Shown here piece by piece: positions 35,789 to 51,313 of a stretch of 64,000 nucleotides of DNA. Under the pieces are notes generated by a model. That model saw nothing but the letters and a program-made list of their open reading frames with translations. It had not been told where the DNA came from and did no database searches. Each line of letters begins with the position of its first letter. The stretch's first letter is position 1. The stretch comes from Phanerochaete sordida (taxonomy: Eukaryota > Basidiomycota > Agaricomycetes > Polyporales > Phanerochaetaceae). The position numbers were made by a program, and so were the translations under genes. The stretch is from the NCBI GenBank assembly GCA_019973155.2, contig BPQB01000016.1, positions 124,001 through 188,000 on the forward strand, read 5' to 3'.

Positions 35789-37345
35789 ATGTCATCGTAA
35801 GCCCCGACGATACGCGCTGCGTGAGCGTAGCTAACGGAAGGATGTAGCGAGCAGCCCGACACCAAGCCCGCGTCGACGACTGCCACAGAACAAGCAGCCA
35901 CAGCGCCCGCCGCACCAAGCATCGAGGAGCAGCTCGAGCTCGCGAAACGCGCCTTCGCCCTCAAAAAGTACGAGCAAGCCGTAGACCACTATGCGACAGC
36001 CCTCGAGCAGATGTACGTGCCGCCCGCCGCTGTCTCCTCCGCCGGAGTGCTCACCGCCCCGCCCCGCGCACCGCAGGACCGCGCAGCACGGCGACGACAG
36101 CCCCGAGATCGCGGATGTGTACTTCGCGTACGGGAAGGCGCTCCTCGAGAACGCCATCACGCAGACGTCCGTGCTCGGAAAGGAGCAGGCCGACGAGGCC
36201 CCCGAGCCGGAGAAGGGTGCGTGCCACCTCACCGTCCTTTGTCTGGGCTGCACTGACGCGTGTCGCGCGGAGTAGAGGCGAGCGGGAGTGGCGCGTTCCT
36301 GTCTTTCTCGGGCGACGCGGAGGAGGACGAGCCTGTTGACCTCTTTGGACAGGCAGCGAAGGTGGAGGAGGACGACGACGAGGAAGAGGAGGAAGAGGGC
36401 GACGAGGGCGAGCCCGAGGACGACTTCAACGCGGCCTGGGAAGTCCTCGACCTCGCGCGGGCGCTGTTCGAGAAACGGCAAGACGAGTCGGACGAGATCA
36501 AGCTCAAGCTCGCGGACACCTACATCTGCCTCGGCGACGTCTCACTAGAGACCGGTACGTGCCTGCGCCACCCGCGGAAGCCCCAGCATCGCTGACGCGG
36601 CGCCCCCAGAGAAATTCGACCAGGCGATCACGGACTACGAGGCGGGCCTGGCGCACAAGGCGGAGCTGCTCCCGCAGTCCTCGCGCCAGATCGCGGAGGC
36701 GCACTACAAGCTCAGCATCGTGCTCGACATGAGCTCGGGCCGCCTCTCGGACGCGATCGAGCACGCGGAGAAGGCCCTCGCGAGCGTCGAGGCGCGCCTC
36801 GCGGAGCTCCGCAACGCGGTCGGCGGGCAGCTCAAGGTCGAGCCGCTCGCGGACGCGAAGGGCAAGGGCAAGGGCCCCGCGAAGGGCCCGCGCATGCTCG
36901 GGGACGATGCTATCCAGAACATGACGCAGGCGCAGAGGGCGTCCGAGATCAAGGAGCTGGAGGGCTTGAAGGAGGATCTTGCGCTCAAGGTGCGTGTCTC
37001 CGTTACTTTGGCCGCGGCGTGGTGTTGACCGGCCGACAGGTTGAAGAGCTCAAGACACTTCCGAACGAGGAGGGCCTCTCGGCACCTGCCTTGGCGGCGA
37101 AAGCTCTCGACACCGAGCTCAACGCGGGAGCGGCGGCGCCTGTACCCGCCGCGCCTGCACAGGTCAACGACCTGACTGGCATGGTGAAGAAGAAAAAGAA
37201 GCCAGCAGTGCAGACTGCCGAGGAGGCCGCAGCACCTGCCGCAGATGCAAACGGCTCCGCAAAGCGCAAGGCGGAGGACGAGGCACAAGCGTCGCCTTCC
37301 GAGAAGAAGGCACGGTTGGAGGAGACCGACGCGCCTGCATCATGA
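35789..37345 (+). CDS. Histone chaperone with SHNi-TPR domain (NASP / Sim3 / Hif1 family)
   Basis: The 8-nt first exon MSS joins EQPDTKPAST. The TPR units are IEEQLELAKRAFALKKYEQAV, then HGDDSPEIADVYFAYGKALL, then an acidic tract (EEDDDEEEEEEGDEGE) that interrupts a TPR as in NASP, DDFNAAWEVLDLARALFEKR, EIKLKLADTYICLGDVSLET, and FDQAITDYEAGLAHKAEL with SRQIAEAHYKLSIVLDM. The C-terminus has a KKKKK motif near VNDLTGMVKKKKK and a KRKAED nuclear-localisation-like sequence. It binds H3-H4, including centromeric H3 in fission yeast. Six exons with short introns. Confidence 0.92.
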
Positions 37346-37436
37346 CTCTGACGATCCCTCTGGCCTGACACCCATGTATCTTTCATAGATCTCTGCATCA
37401 AATACATTATTACTGTACACACATCGACATCGGTGT

Positions 37437-38985
37437 TCAGAATGGCACGCTGGTGGCGTCGATCCGCGCGTGCTTGTACTGCTTCTTTCCCGCGCCGACG
37501 CCAAACTCGCCAACGACGTGCCCAGCGGGGCCCGTGCTGCGGAGCATGTACTTGTACACGACGAGGCCGTCGAGGCCGACGGGCCCGCGCGCGTGAATGC
37601 GGCCGGTGCTGATGCCGACCTCGGTGCCGAAGCCGTAGCGGAAGCCGTCCGCGAAGCGCGTCGACGCGTTCACGAACGTGCCCGCGGAGTCGACGCCGCG
37701 GCAGAACACGGACGCGGCGCGCGCGTCCTCGGACACGATGCAGTCCGTGTGGTGCGACGAGTGCGCGTTGATGTGCGCGACGGCGGCGCTCAGCGAGGGC
37801 ACCGCGCGCACGGAGAGCACAAGCGCGAGGTGCTCGGTGCGGTAGTCTTCCGGCGTGGATGCGCGGACGTGCGTGGCGAGTTTTGAGGGGGCGGGGGAGA
37901 GGGAGGCCAGCGCGGAAAGGGTCGCTTCGTCGCACCGAAGCTGCACGTCGGCGTCGAGCAGTGCCTGGGCGACCTTCGGCCATATTGTGGACAGCAGACT
38001 TTCGTGTACGATCAGGGTTTCTGCAGAGTTACATGCCGCAGGGTAGTCGATCTAAGGGCGAAGTTGGAGGTTTGTAGCTTCGAAGAGCGGACGGTACGTA
38101 CCTTCGAGTCCACAGTTACTCTCACTGCCTTCTCCGGGTCGGCCGCCTCGTCAAGGTATACTGCACAAAGCCCGTCCGCATGACCCATGACAGGGATGCG
38201 CGTGCTGTTCTGTATGTTCCGCACAAGGCTGTTGCTGCCGCGCGGGATGACGAGGTCGATGTACTGGTCCATCTCGAGCAGAGCCGACACCTCGGCGCGG
38301 GTCTGGACGGCCTGGATGTATGTGCTCGGGATAGACGTCTTCGCGAGCGCAGTCTGGATCGCCCGCGAGAGCAGCTGCGCCGTCTCGCTCGACTCTTTTC
38401 CGCCCTTCAGGATCGCCGCGTTCCCTGCCGCAGAGCTCTCAGCACCGCGCCGTGAGCACACAAGCTGCACAGACGCACCTGACTTGATCGCCAGCGCCGC
38501 GATGTTCACCACCACCTCCGGCCGCGCCTCGAAGATGACCAGGAGCACGCCGATCGGGCACGAGACACGGTACAGCTCGAGGTCGTTGTCGAGCTCGGTG
38601 GCGTAGGTGACGATGCCGGTCGGGTCTGGGAGCTCCGCGACGTCTGTCACGCCCTGCAGCATCGAGTCCCATTTGTCGCCCTTCGTGAGGTCGAGACGCT
38701 TCAGGAGGGACTCGGACATCCGCCCTGCATCGACTTCGGCCTGCGCCGCCTGGAGCACTATGAGCTCGCCGCCTCTGGGCTCGAGCGAGAAGCAGAACGT
38801 ACCTGCAGGTCCTTGCGGTTCGCCTCGAGGATCTCTGCTTTCGCATTGTCGAGCTCCTTGCGGATTTCGTGCAGAGCGTTGACTCGCTCGGATGATGGCA
38901 CGAGCTGAGATGCTTCGAAAGCCGCTTTCGCGGCTTGCGCAATCGTTCTCGCCGGATCACTTGTCGAGGCCGCAGATTGGGACAT
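37437..38985 (-). CDS. PRO2: Gamma-glutamyl phosphate reductase (proline biosynthesis, ProA family)
   Basis: The NADPH-dependent enzyme reduces gamma-glutamyl phosphate to glutamate semialdehyde. MSQSAASTSDPARTIAQAAK opens the protein; exons then give TGIVTYATELDNDLELYRVS, CPIGVLLVIFEARPEVVVNI, AALAIKSG joined to NAAILKGGKES, IDLVIPRGSNSLVRNIQ, the active-site block PAACNSAETLIVHES (the Cys is catalytic), and FGTEVGISTGRIHARGPVGL. It ends at RIDATSVPF. About 450 residues, close to yeast Pro2. Four introns. It converges with the NASP-like gene over 91 bp. Confidence 0.95.
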
Positions 38986-39167
38986 GGCGGTGTGGGGTTA
39001 AGATGAGCGGCGGGGGCAAGATATTGCGCGAGGGAGGTGGTCGTGACTAAAGTCGGTGCGGTGCATTTCTCCGCGTCGAGTCATGGGTGTGAACATGAAA
39101 GCGCGAGTAAAACGACTAGCGGCGGTGGTATATATGCGAGTGCGATTACAAAATACATCGTGTGGGT

Positions 39168-39981
39168 ATCATACGAGACCAAGTCGTCTCTGCTCCTGGT
39201 GCTCCTTCTCCAACTTCGCGACCTCGAGCTCCGCATCGCGGAGGGTATCATCCCATGCGACAAATAGCTCGGAAAGCGTATCCACCTGTGCAAAACGTCC
39301 AGGTGCTGCGAAGCAAGGCGAGGGTGCGGACGTACATTTGTCGCGTAGCGATTCATGAGTCCGGCGATCCGCTGCTCGAGCTCGGCTGCCTTGTGCAGGT
39401 CTTCCTCATGCGCCTTCATCAGCGCGTCCAGACGCGGCTGCAAACCCTCATAGTCAGACAGCTTCCCTGCTGCCGTGACGTCCTTCTTCTCCAGGAGCTC
39501 AATTTCGCGGAGGTCGCGGTCGGCCGCGCGGATGTCGGGTTCCATCTCGGTGAGCATGGCTTCGACTTCCGCCGCCGTCATGCTCTCATACGTCGGAGAG
39601 GTAGGCAGAGTTCCGGACAGTGCAAATGAGGGTGTCAAGAGATGTGCATGCTGCTCGTCTGCAGCTACAGGTAAGCCGAGGCCGCGAGCCGTAACATGTG
39701 AACGTACAGTGCTCGAGGAAACGCTTTAGCCCCTCGCTGTTCTGAACGATGGTCTCAAGTCTCCGCTGAACCTCCTCAGCTCCGCGCGCCAAGGTAGCGT
39801 TGCTCTTCCCTGGCGGCACTTGGGAGGTCCGCCGCTCCTGCGCGTCCTGACGCGCCCCGAATAATAGTGTCTCCAGCCATCGTAGTCGCAGGTCTAGCGA
39901 TACTTCTGGGGTTATCGACGGCCCTGCAGTGTCGTCTATGTCCAGGTCCACAACAGAGGCAGACTCAGGAATGAAAGCCAT
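39168..39981 (-). CDS. Dynactin subunit 3 (p22/p24)-like coiled-coil protein
   Basis: Exons join MAFIPESASVVDLDIDD (start 39981) with VSLDLRLRWLETLLFGA, LARGAEEVQRRLETIVQ, FLEHYEQHAHLLTPSFALSG, a coiled-coil middle (EIELLEKKDVTAAG, ELEQRIAGLMNRYATN) and DTLSELFVAWDDTLRDAELE, stopping at 39168. About 237 residues of almost continuous helix. The first (RLRWLE) and last (LSELFVAWDDTL) segments correspond to features I recall from human DCTN3, whose protein sits in the dynactin shoulder. The longer frame to 40107 upstream of this Met lacks conserved content. Confidence in the family is moderate. Confidence 0.68.
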
Positions 39982-40547
39982 TTGGAGAGGTGAAGGAGTG
40001 GACGAAGTGCCGATGTTTGGTGGCGGAGAGGAGGGCGGGGTCGAGGTGGAGAAGATCCGTTGTCGTTGCACGTCGCCTAGAAATACGCTGCCGATATGCT
40101 GTGACATTGCTTGGGTTGCTCGCCGTCCAAGTCACAGAGACAGCATACTTCGAAGTGATCGAGTGCAGAGGAAGGAAGTCGAGTGAGCATCGCACGCGTA
40201 CGAGCGCGACTCGAAGCGCTTGGTTGTCGCGGCGTCGAATAGAACTCGACCCTCGTCGACCTCTGCTCAAGCTCAAGTTACGAAGGGCCAGGACCGCGCA
40301 GCTTGTCTTGTCTGACCACCATCTGCCATAGTTGTCATCTTTGTTTTGCTTGCCTTCCGTTCCACGCCCTATGCCTTTGCATGGCGCGAAGCGGTAATTT
40401 TCCTCTGAAGTATCGTATCTGTTGGCATTCTGCGGACCCTCGCGACGCCGCATCGCTGCCACAAGTTGCAACAGCCCCGAAGTCTAGGTGAACTTTTACT
40501 CTATGAGATGAAAACCCCTCGCCACCCTTGACGCTACTTGGACGCTA
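39982..40547. other. intergenic between the dynactin-like gene and copy I
   Basis: Two overlapping complement-strand frames extend upstream of 39981 but lack conserved motifs. The rest of the 566 bp shows no gene. Confidence 0.4.
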
Positions 40548-41732
40548 CTAGAATCCCCCAATACCACGCCAAGTACCCCTCCACAATTCCTCGAGCCAAG
40601 CAACGGTGTCATCTGTGACATCCTCCCACTCCTCCGAATCCAGTCTACCGCGTGACTGGCCTACGTACACGACCTCAAAGCGGTCTCCGGCCCATGGTCC
40701 TCTGGCGAGGCGCTCCGAATCCACGTTCATCCCGCAGTCTCCTCCCGATGACCAGCAGATATGAGACAGCAAGACCTGCCCGAGGTCGATCGCCTTACCA
40801 GGGAACGCCCCGCGCTCTACCAAACGTTCGTACAGGTCCTGAACCGGGGTCCGCCGCACGTACTTCTGCATCGAGAGGTTGAACAGCACGAGCTGCGCGT
40901 CTTCGACATTGCTGGGATTATAATGTTTCCTCTCCACCACACGCAGTTTCCGGGCGAGCTGAACCAATTTCTGCCTGTCCGGTCGAGTGAGAGCACCAGC
41001 AGGCCAGAACATATGCAAGATGCCATGCCACAACGCCATGCCGCGCTTATTGTAATCTGCTCTCGCTGCTAACAAGAGCTGCGGATCATCTTCATGGTCC
41101 TCCGTGCTGACCAGAACTCTGGTGTCTTCGGCTACGTAAGGCTTGAGCACGGCAGGAAGATCGCTGTCTAGCAGGTTGTCGCCGACGCAAACGATCATCT
41201 GCTCTGCCCAGGGAGCGTACTCCGCAGCGATGAGCTTGTGGGCTAGAGTCACGGCTCCCCAACGGCGCCTAGAAATTCGTCGGCGAGGCACGTGTTGAGG
41301 ACGTCCAGTAGATCATTGAGGTTTTCAAAAATGGCGTATACCAGCTCGACCGGCAAAGAAAGGACATCTATGGCTGGTCGCGGCGTTGCGCTGCCAGTCA
41401 ACGTCGTAGGCAAATGTCCATGATCCAGCCGAGACCTAATTTTCGCGGGCCGGATGTTAAGAACAAGGGGACTCCACTCCTGGTGCGCAAGAACGCAACT
41501 CACCACTGCGCAGTGCAGGATATATCTTCCGCCCAATGTGGCCTCAATAACAAGGAGGCGAGGCCCATGACCTCCCTGTCCCAGAACCACTCTCCTAGCT
41601 TGGTTCCCGTTTGACCGACCCATCTCTCCCTGCGTGTTACAGCGATGCTATTGTAGAAATTACGGGGACCACTGTAAGCAAAAGGCTAGAGGTGAGAGTA
41701 AAGATCACGTACGTATACCAAAATTGTCCCAT
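40548..41732 (-). pseudogene. F-box-like WAGDR-family pseudogene, subfamily 1 (copy I), 5-nt insertion
   Basis: Exons 41732-41713 (MGQFWY), 41647-41504 and 41435-40548 align throughout with copy H, including VGQTGTKLGEW, VLSLPVELVYAIFENLNDLL, LVLFNLSMQKYVR, HICWSSGGDCGM, GPWAGDRFEVVYVG and EEWEDVTDDTVAWLEELW. Where copies H and J read GEPL[AV]HKLIA, this copy has five extra bases at about 41248-41252, giving GEP followed by a TGA stop and shifting the frame. Removing them would restore an uninterrupted frame of 348 residues. The codons beyond are still well conserved, so the lesion is recent or an assembly error. Exon lengths (20 and 144 nt) equal those of copies H and J. Confidence 0.85.
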
Positions 41733-42137
41733 TGTCTTCGACAGGCGACTCTTGGCTTGGGATAAAGGTGCGGTGTACTAGTCCACTAGTAGAGCAAACT
41801 GGGAGGGTACTTGAAAGTTTTTGGGCCGGAAGTTTGCTGGGCGTCGCTTCTCAAAAGACAATATATAAGCCACTTAATATTCTCACACCCGTACATGGCC
41901 TTGTGAGCCACAGGTCTCTTGCCAAAAACGAAGCGAGTGGGAAAAAAGGCGGTCAATCAGGACCCCGGAGACTCACGTTCGTCGAGGCTCGGATTGATGG
42001 GCGACGATGGCCGTATGGCTTACACGATACACAATGGGTAGCGCTTCGGTAGAGCTCGAAAGATCAAGAGATATAGGTCCTTTCGAAGGGAAAAGGCGTG
42101 TAGTGTCCTGGGTTACTAATCTCTACTCGCGGGAGCT
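41733..42137. promoter_or_regulatory. promoter of copy I, with block shared with H and J
   Basis: The block at 41952-41983 matches those of copies H and J. Its identity with the H promoter extends through the segment down to about 41860, where a TATATAAG-like box (complement) is found. Distance from the block to the ATG is 220 bp. Confidence 0.6.
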
Positions 42138-43370
42138 TCAGAGTCCCGCAAGGCCACCCCAGGTATCTCTCCAAAGCTCTTCGAGCCACGGCACAATGTC
42201 GTCTGTGACGTCCTTCCACTCCTCCGAGTCAAGCCTAGCGCGCGATTTGCCGGCATACATGACCTCGAAGTGGTCTCCAGCCCACGGACCTCTGGTGAGG
42301 CGCTCCTCATCGACGTCCATCGCGCAGCCAGAGTCCGTCGACCAGCAGATCTGCGAGAGCAAAACGTGCGCGAAGCCGATGCCTTGGTGGCTAAAGTCGT
42401 GTGCCGTTACCAGGCGGTCTTCAAGCTCGTTGACAGGGGCCTCACGCACGTATAGGCGCTTCGAGAGGTTGTACAGCACGAGCTGTGCGTCTTCATCGTT
42501 CTTGGGCGCGTACGCCTGCCTCTCTGCTGCGCGCAGCTTCTCTGCGAGCTGGTCCACTTTCTGCCTGTCGGCCTTGGTGAGGGCGCCGGCCGGCCACGAC
42601 CACCGCAGGAAGTCGCAGCCCGGAGTGCCGGCACGACCCTCGTAGAGATTTCCCGCCACATCTGAGAAAAATCTGTTTTGGCGGCTCTCGTCGTCTCGGT
42701 CTTCTGGGGAGATAAACTCTTCGATGTCTTCGGCAACGTATCGCTCGAGCCCGGGGGGCACGTCGTCGTCGCGTATGCTATGGCCGGCGCAAAGGAGCTT
42801 CTGCCTCGCCCAGGGGGCGTATCGCTTGGCGATAAGCTTGTGGACTAGCGGCTCGCCGACGGCGCCCAGAAACTCGTGGGCGAGGCACAGATTGAGGATA
42901 TCCAGCAGCTCCTCGAGGTTGTCAAAGACGGCATGGACTAGCTCGACCGGCAAGGAGAGAATACCCTTGGGGCGGGGTAGTGCAGCAGAAACGCGGGCCA
43001 CGCGGGCCAGGCGAGAGACCGTAGGACGCAGTCGATACCTAGGCTTCGGGGAGGAAGTTTGAGCTTGAGGACGTGGCAGTCGAGACCTGTTTTCATGGCG
43101 GGGTGAGCCACCAAGAAATATGCGCCACCCAAGCTAAGCTTACCAGTGTGCCGTAGCACGAATGTCATCTTCCCAATGCGGCCTACGCAGCTGTCTGACG
43201 ATATCGTAGTTATGCCAGTCCCAGAAGAACTCTCCTAGCTTGCATCCTGTTTGACCGCTCCATCGTTCCCTGCATTCGACGGCGATCCTAGATAAAAGGC
43301 ATGGATCGTATAAGCTTACTATAGTTCGAAATCGAAGTGACGCCACATACACCATCCAGCCTTGCCCCAT
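42138..43370 (-). CDS. F-box-like WAGDR-family protein, subfamily 1 (copy J)
   Basis: Exons 43370-43351, 43287-43144 and 43086-42138 encode about 370 residues, introns in phase 2. Exon 1 gives MGQGWM, exon 2 reads IAVECRERWSGQTGCKLGEF, and exon 3 has an extended basic Arg/Pro/Ser segment, then ILSLPVELVHAVFDNLEELL, YAPWARQKLLCAGH, LVLYNLSKRLYVR, QICWSTDSGCAMDV, GPWAGDHFEVMYAG and EEWKDVTDDIVPWLEELW. It is tandem with copy I and intact, so it could be the functional member of that pair. The extra basic linker after exon 2 is absent from copy H. Function unknown. Confidence 0.89.
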
Positions 43371-44059
43371 GGTCCGGAGAAGATGCAAGTATCAGTGGAA
43401 GGCCGAGAGTGTTGTGCTGCGGGTGGAAGTGGCTAAAGATCATGTCTCGTTGGTAGACTTAAATACTGCAGGGGCCACTCGGCCTTTGCTCGCGCCATTG
43501 TCCTGCCGAAAGCGTGCGGAGTGGCAGGGAGTGGCAGGAAGAGCAGTCAGTCAGGACCCCGAAGACTCACGTTCGTCCAAACGCTTTGGTGGAGAACACC
43601 GGAGAACAACCCGACAGCTCGAACGAAGCATAGACTAGGCAGGAATAATTTTTGTAGCGTAGTGTGGTAGTAGAGAAGGAGGATCCTAAGTCCGTCGTCC
43701 CAGGCAAAACGGCTTCTATACTGGAAACATCATGGGGGAAGGTGCGTGCAGAGGAAGAGAGTGCGGAGGTGAATTCAGGATTACTGTAGATGCGAAGCGA
43801 GATAGCATGATGTCCACCGAGACCTATGGAGAGACATGCTACAGGATAGCAAACAATGCGGATGTGATGAGAAGGCGTATCCGTGCAAGGTAACGAGCGT
43901 GGACCCAGAATAGCCTAGAGTAAATTGCGGGGATATCTAGATGTCGTGAACGGAACGAACGGGCGGGGCACGAAGTAAACAGCACAGAGAGGAAACGAGC
44001 GGAATAAACGACACTGAACCGTAGAAGAATCCATGGTAAGAAAACGACACAGAAAGGAA
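43371..44059. promoter_or_regulatory. promoter of copy J and 3' flank of the ZDS1-like gene
   Basis: The conserved H/I/J block lies at 43546-43578, 176 bp before the ATG. A TATTTAAG (complement) near 43460 is a plausible TATA box. The remaining 480 bp toward 44059 have no visible gene. Confidence 0.5.
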
Positions 44060-46848
44060 TCACTTTCGGCGTTGCTGATACACCGCCAGCGGGACGTCCT
44101 CCTCCTCGCTTTGTCGAGGCATGACGGCATGGGCGCTGTTACCTTTCCGCGCAATCCCGTTCTGCCGCTGCTGCGGCACGGGACTCGCAGAGGCAGACAG
44201 CGACCGTGCCGGCGCTCTGCCAGGACCGCTAAAAGGCTGCTTCTCCTGAGCAGGAGTATATCGTTGTCCTGCTGCTAGCGGAGAAACAGTCTGTCTAGCG
44301 TGCCCCGGTAGATACATAGGTGGAGAAGACGTACGTGGTGGTGACGGCGATGAGCCAGCTCTAGGCGGCATCCCCGATGCTGCCGAGGACTGTGAGTTCA
44401 GCCATGATTGCTCCACGTTCACAGGTGGCATCGCACCTGGTGGGAGTTGCGGAGCACCGGGTTGCGCCATCGAGTAGGGCTGAGTTGGGACCGGCGCGGC
44501 GATCGGAGGAGTGTAGTACCGATTCGTCGGTGGCTGGTTCTGCGACTGCACCAGCTGGACGGTGTACGGTGCAGGTGCCGTCGACGGTCCCCGGGTGTAC
44601 GGCGCTGGTGGTGCGCTGGATGTTCTTGGAACGCCGTTTCCCTGGGGGCCGTATTCCTGCTCCATCGCTCGGTGTTGCATATCGTACTGTGGCCCACGTA
44701 CCGGAACTTCTGCTCTTCGAGCGCCCGGTGCACCTGGGGCCGGTTGTTTCGTGAGACTCCCCCTTCGCTTCTGCTCGTTCGCCCGCTCCCTCTCTTTCTC
44801 CCGCTCCCTCTCCCTTTCTCTCTCTTGCCGCTCCTTCTCCAGTCGCTCGCGTTCCTCCTTCTCTTTCTTCTCCTTATCTAGCTGCTCGTTCTCCTTATCC
44901 ACCGTTCCGTTGGGCGTGGGCGTCTGCGCGGGAGACGCGGCGGGCGAAACGGGAGCCGGACTTTTGTTGATGACGCCAAGGTACCAGAACATGAGGTTAC
45001 TGATGAGGACTTGTTCATACAATGGGCGACGCGGGTTAGCGAGCTTGATGTGGCTGAGGCGGTAGATGGCCCGCTCGACATGGATGGGATAGCGTGCGTA
45101 GCCTTGCAGTGGCTGGGGCGAGGGCGAAGGCGCGTAGCTCTTGGCCGACTTAGACGCGCCGAGGAGGGCAGCAGCCGTCTCACGCCCAGAGTTTCCGAGG
45201 CCGCCGATAGGCGGAGTGGCGTCCTCTTGTTTCTTCTTCCCGCCAAAGAGGGAACCAAAGAAACCAGATTCCTTCTCCGACTTCTCCTTCTGGTGGTTGT
45301 GTCCCTTTTTGCCGTGCTTGTCACCGCCCCATTTCCCGAATAGACCCTTCTTATCCTTCTCCTTCTTGGCTTCCGAGGGACTCGGCGATGGAGAGGGCTG
45401 AACGGGAGGCTGATAGCTGGGCGTGTTATGTGAGAGGGAAGGACGTCGCGGCGATGACTGTTGCTGCGGTTGCTGAGGAAGGGCAGGTGGCTCGGCGACT
45501 GGGGACACAGGCAAGGAGTCAGGCGATGGAGAGCGTACTAGAGGTGTAGTAGGCTCTGCCACAGGCGGAGAAAGCACCCTCTTCGGCTGCGGATGGTGAA
45601 GGACAGGCTCTGCGGGAGACTCGTTCGTCAGTCCTGGCGCTGGAGGTGGGAATGTAGGAGCGGGAGGGGGGAGTGTGCTGAACTCGGGAGACTCGGGAGA
45701 TCCAACGAGGAGAGGACCATGGGGTTCGGACTCTTCTGACTCTTCCCTAGCATATGCGTCATAGATTGATGCCTCTTCGCTGTAAGAGTCGGGCCTCGTT
45801 CTGAACTCTGGGATCTCAGGTATGTCAGAATCGGCTCGTTTACGTCGTGGAGAATCGTCGCCATGGTCACTAGACGAGAAATCGCTGGACGTCCGTGGTT
45901 CACTAGTGGTCGCCGCGCGAGTAGCGGTGCCTCTGCCGCGTGGGGACTTGAAGCGATGCGGCCCTTCGCCTGTGCCTGGCTTCCGAATCTTGGTGCGCGC
46001 TGTCCTGCGCAGAATCTGGCCAGGCCGTGGAACAATGATTGGAGCGTCTGCGTCGTCACCAGGATCAGGCATATCATCCATCTGGTCGATGACTGCATAC
46101 GGGACGGTCGAGACAAAAATTGAGCACATGCACCATGTCCGAGCAGACAGGACACACCTGAAGGCGCGACATTCAGACTGATACTCCGTCTGAGCACGCT
46201 CCTAAGCTTCGACGGATCCCGACTCTGAGATGCCTCTTCTGCAAGCTCCTCCAGCTTCTGAAGGTCGCTGATCGTCAGCTGGGGCCCTTGATGACCATAG
46301 ATGCTGCGGTTTCGTCGGATGGGGACGACATGCTCGTCCTCGCTGCTGCCGCCGTCATTTGTCGGGTCGTACTGTCGACTGAGCATAGACTTCTTCCTCG
46401 ACAGACCCGATGACCCCATCGAACTCGACCGCTCCAGCGATGCTCCCTCTCCCGGAGCTCTCGCATGCTCCTTCAGAAACTGTCTGAACTCTCCCGGCGC
46501 AATTTCTGGATGGAGTCGTGCGGGCACCCAGAAGAGGCTGAACGGGTCCTCCCCGCTGGCGGAGCCGTTGTCGCTCTCCTCCCCGTGCGAGCTGCTGCTG
46601 GAGTCCTCCCAGTACGCCGTCGACGAGCTGGCATCGCTGGAGACGGACGGGAGATCGGGGTCCAAGACGCCGTTCTGCGCGGTCGAGCGTCGTCTGATAT
46701 CCCGCAGGGTCTCGACCTCCCGCTGGATCTCCAATTCCGAGGGCTGCATGACCTGTCCAGAAAGCGAGTTGGGCGCAGCCAGGCGATTTTGCAGGAGGTG
46801 AGCGAGCAGGTGAGCACAAGGTCGGGAGACAAGCGAGGTCGTTGCCAC
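44060..46848 (-). CDS. ZDS1: Zds1-like protein, PP2A-Cdc55 regulator (Zds_C domain)
   Basis: Two exons: MATTSLVSRPCAHLLAHL to NVAPS, a 63-nt intron, then VIDQMDDMPDPGDD to the stop at 44060. The N-terminal half has VETLRDIRRRS, DPFSLFWVPARLHPEIAPG, FRQFLKEHARAP and VVPIRRNRSIYG, and the defining Zds_C block reads YPIHVERAIYRLSHIKLANP, LYEQVLISNLMFWYLGVINK. About 900 residues overall, with Pro/Ser/Gln-rich disorder and a long Glu/Arg charged run (EREREREREKERER) after Zds_C. In yeast Zds1 controls PP2A-Cdc55 location, mitotic exit and polarity. The start could also be the Met of MQPSELEIQREV. Confidence 0.9.
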
Positions 46849-47584
46849 AAGCGCCCGGACGTAGCTGCCGAATGTGAGCGCGGTATCTCAGATTGCTGCC
46901 CGCTCTCTCGACGAAAATAAAGCATTATCTGCACATATAGGAGCACGAATGGTACAGAAGATCGACCAGCATGAGCTCGTGTGTGCTACAACGTTTCTGT
47001 TTGCAAAGATAGGCCTGCCGCACCGGACGCTACCGCCGCACACCTCCCTCAAACAGTCGATCGTGGGCTACATCTGCGCCGCCTGCGGGCCCGAGAGTCC
47101 CACAGCGGGTGCGACACGTCTCCTCGGGGAATACCAACGTGCATGCCCCCGACGTGCTAGCGATTCCGCCCGCATACCCGTGCGCTAAACTACATGAGCG
47201 TCGCTCGCAGTCCGACCCCACCAGCGTCAGGAGGCACCGGCAGCTCACCGCTGCGGTCAGATACAAATGCACCGTATCTACAAAACATTTCAGCGACAAG
47301 AGCAGAGATATTTCAAGAGCATCCACGCACATTCTGCTCAGTCGCTCCCGCTCCGTCGACGGAACCGACGGCCGGGTTGTCTGAAGCACCTTTCGCAGGT
47401 GGCTGTCGTGGATCTCCCGCTTCTATGGCAACAACGACGAAAGGTCACACCACCATCCCGAGACAAAAGTTCCCACTGACGTACCTGTGGCGCTGCATGT
47501 GCCGCGTCGGGACCGGTTTTGTTGACCTCTTCCTTCCCGTGGGCCAAGATGCGCTTCAGCTATAGGGAGAGTCAACATGGAAAG
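46849..47584. other. intergenic, ZDS1 promoter and PEX1 3' flank
   Basis: Overlapping ORFs of 90-125 codons on both strands (around 46874-47565) show no domain and no conserved motif; I do not annotate them. No TATA or tRNA is evident in these 736 bp. Confidence 0.4.

Positions 47585-51313
<3,729 letters not shown>

Noticed and set aside
40548..41291. Stand-alone gene starting MPRRRISRRRWGAV
   Set aside because: It is the downstream part of copy I exon 3; the Met arises in the shifted frame before the 5-nt insertion, and exons 1-2 lie upstream.
46874..47565. Several overlapping 70-125-codon ORFs on both strands
   Set aside because: No domain, no conserved spacing and no plausible splicing; treated as intergenic.
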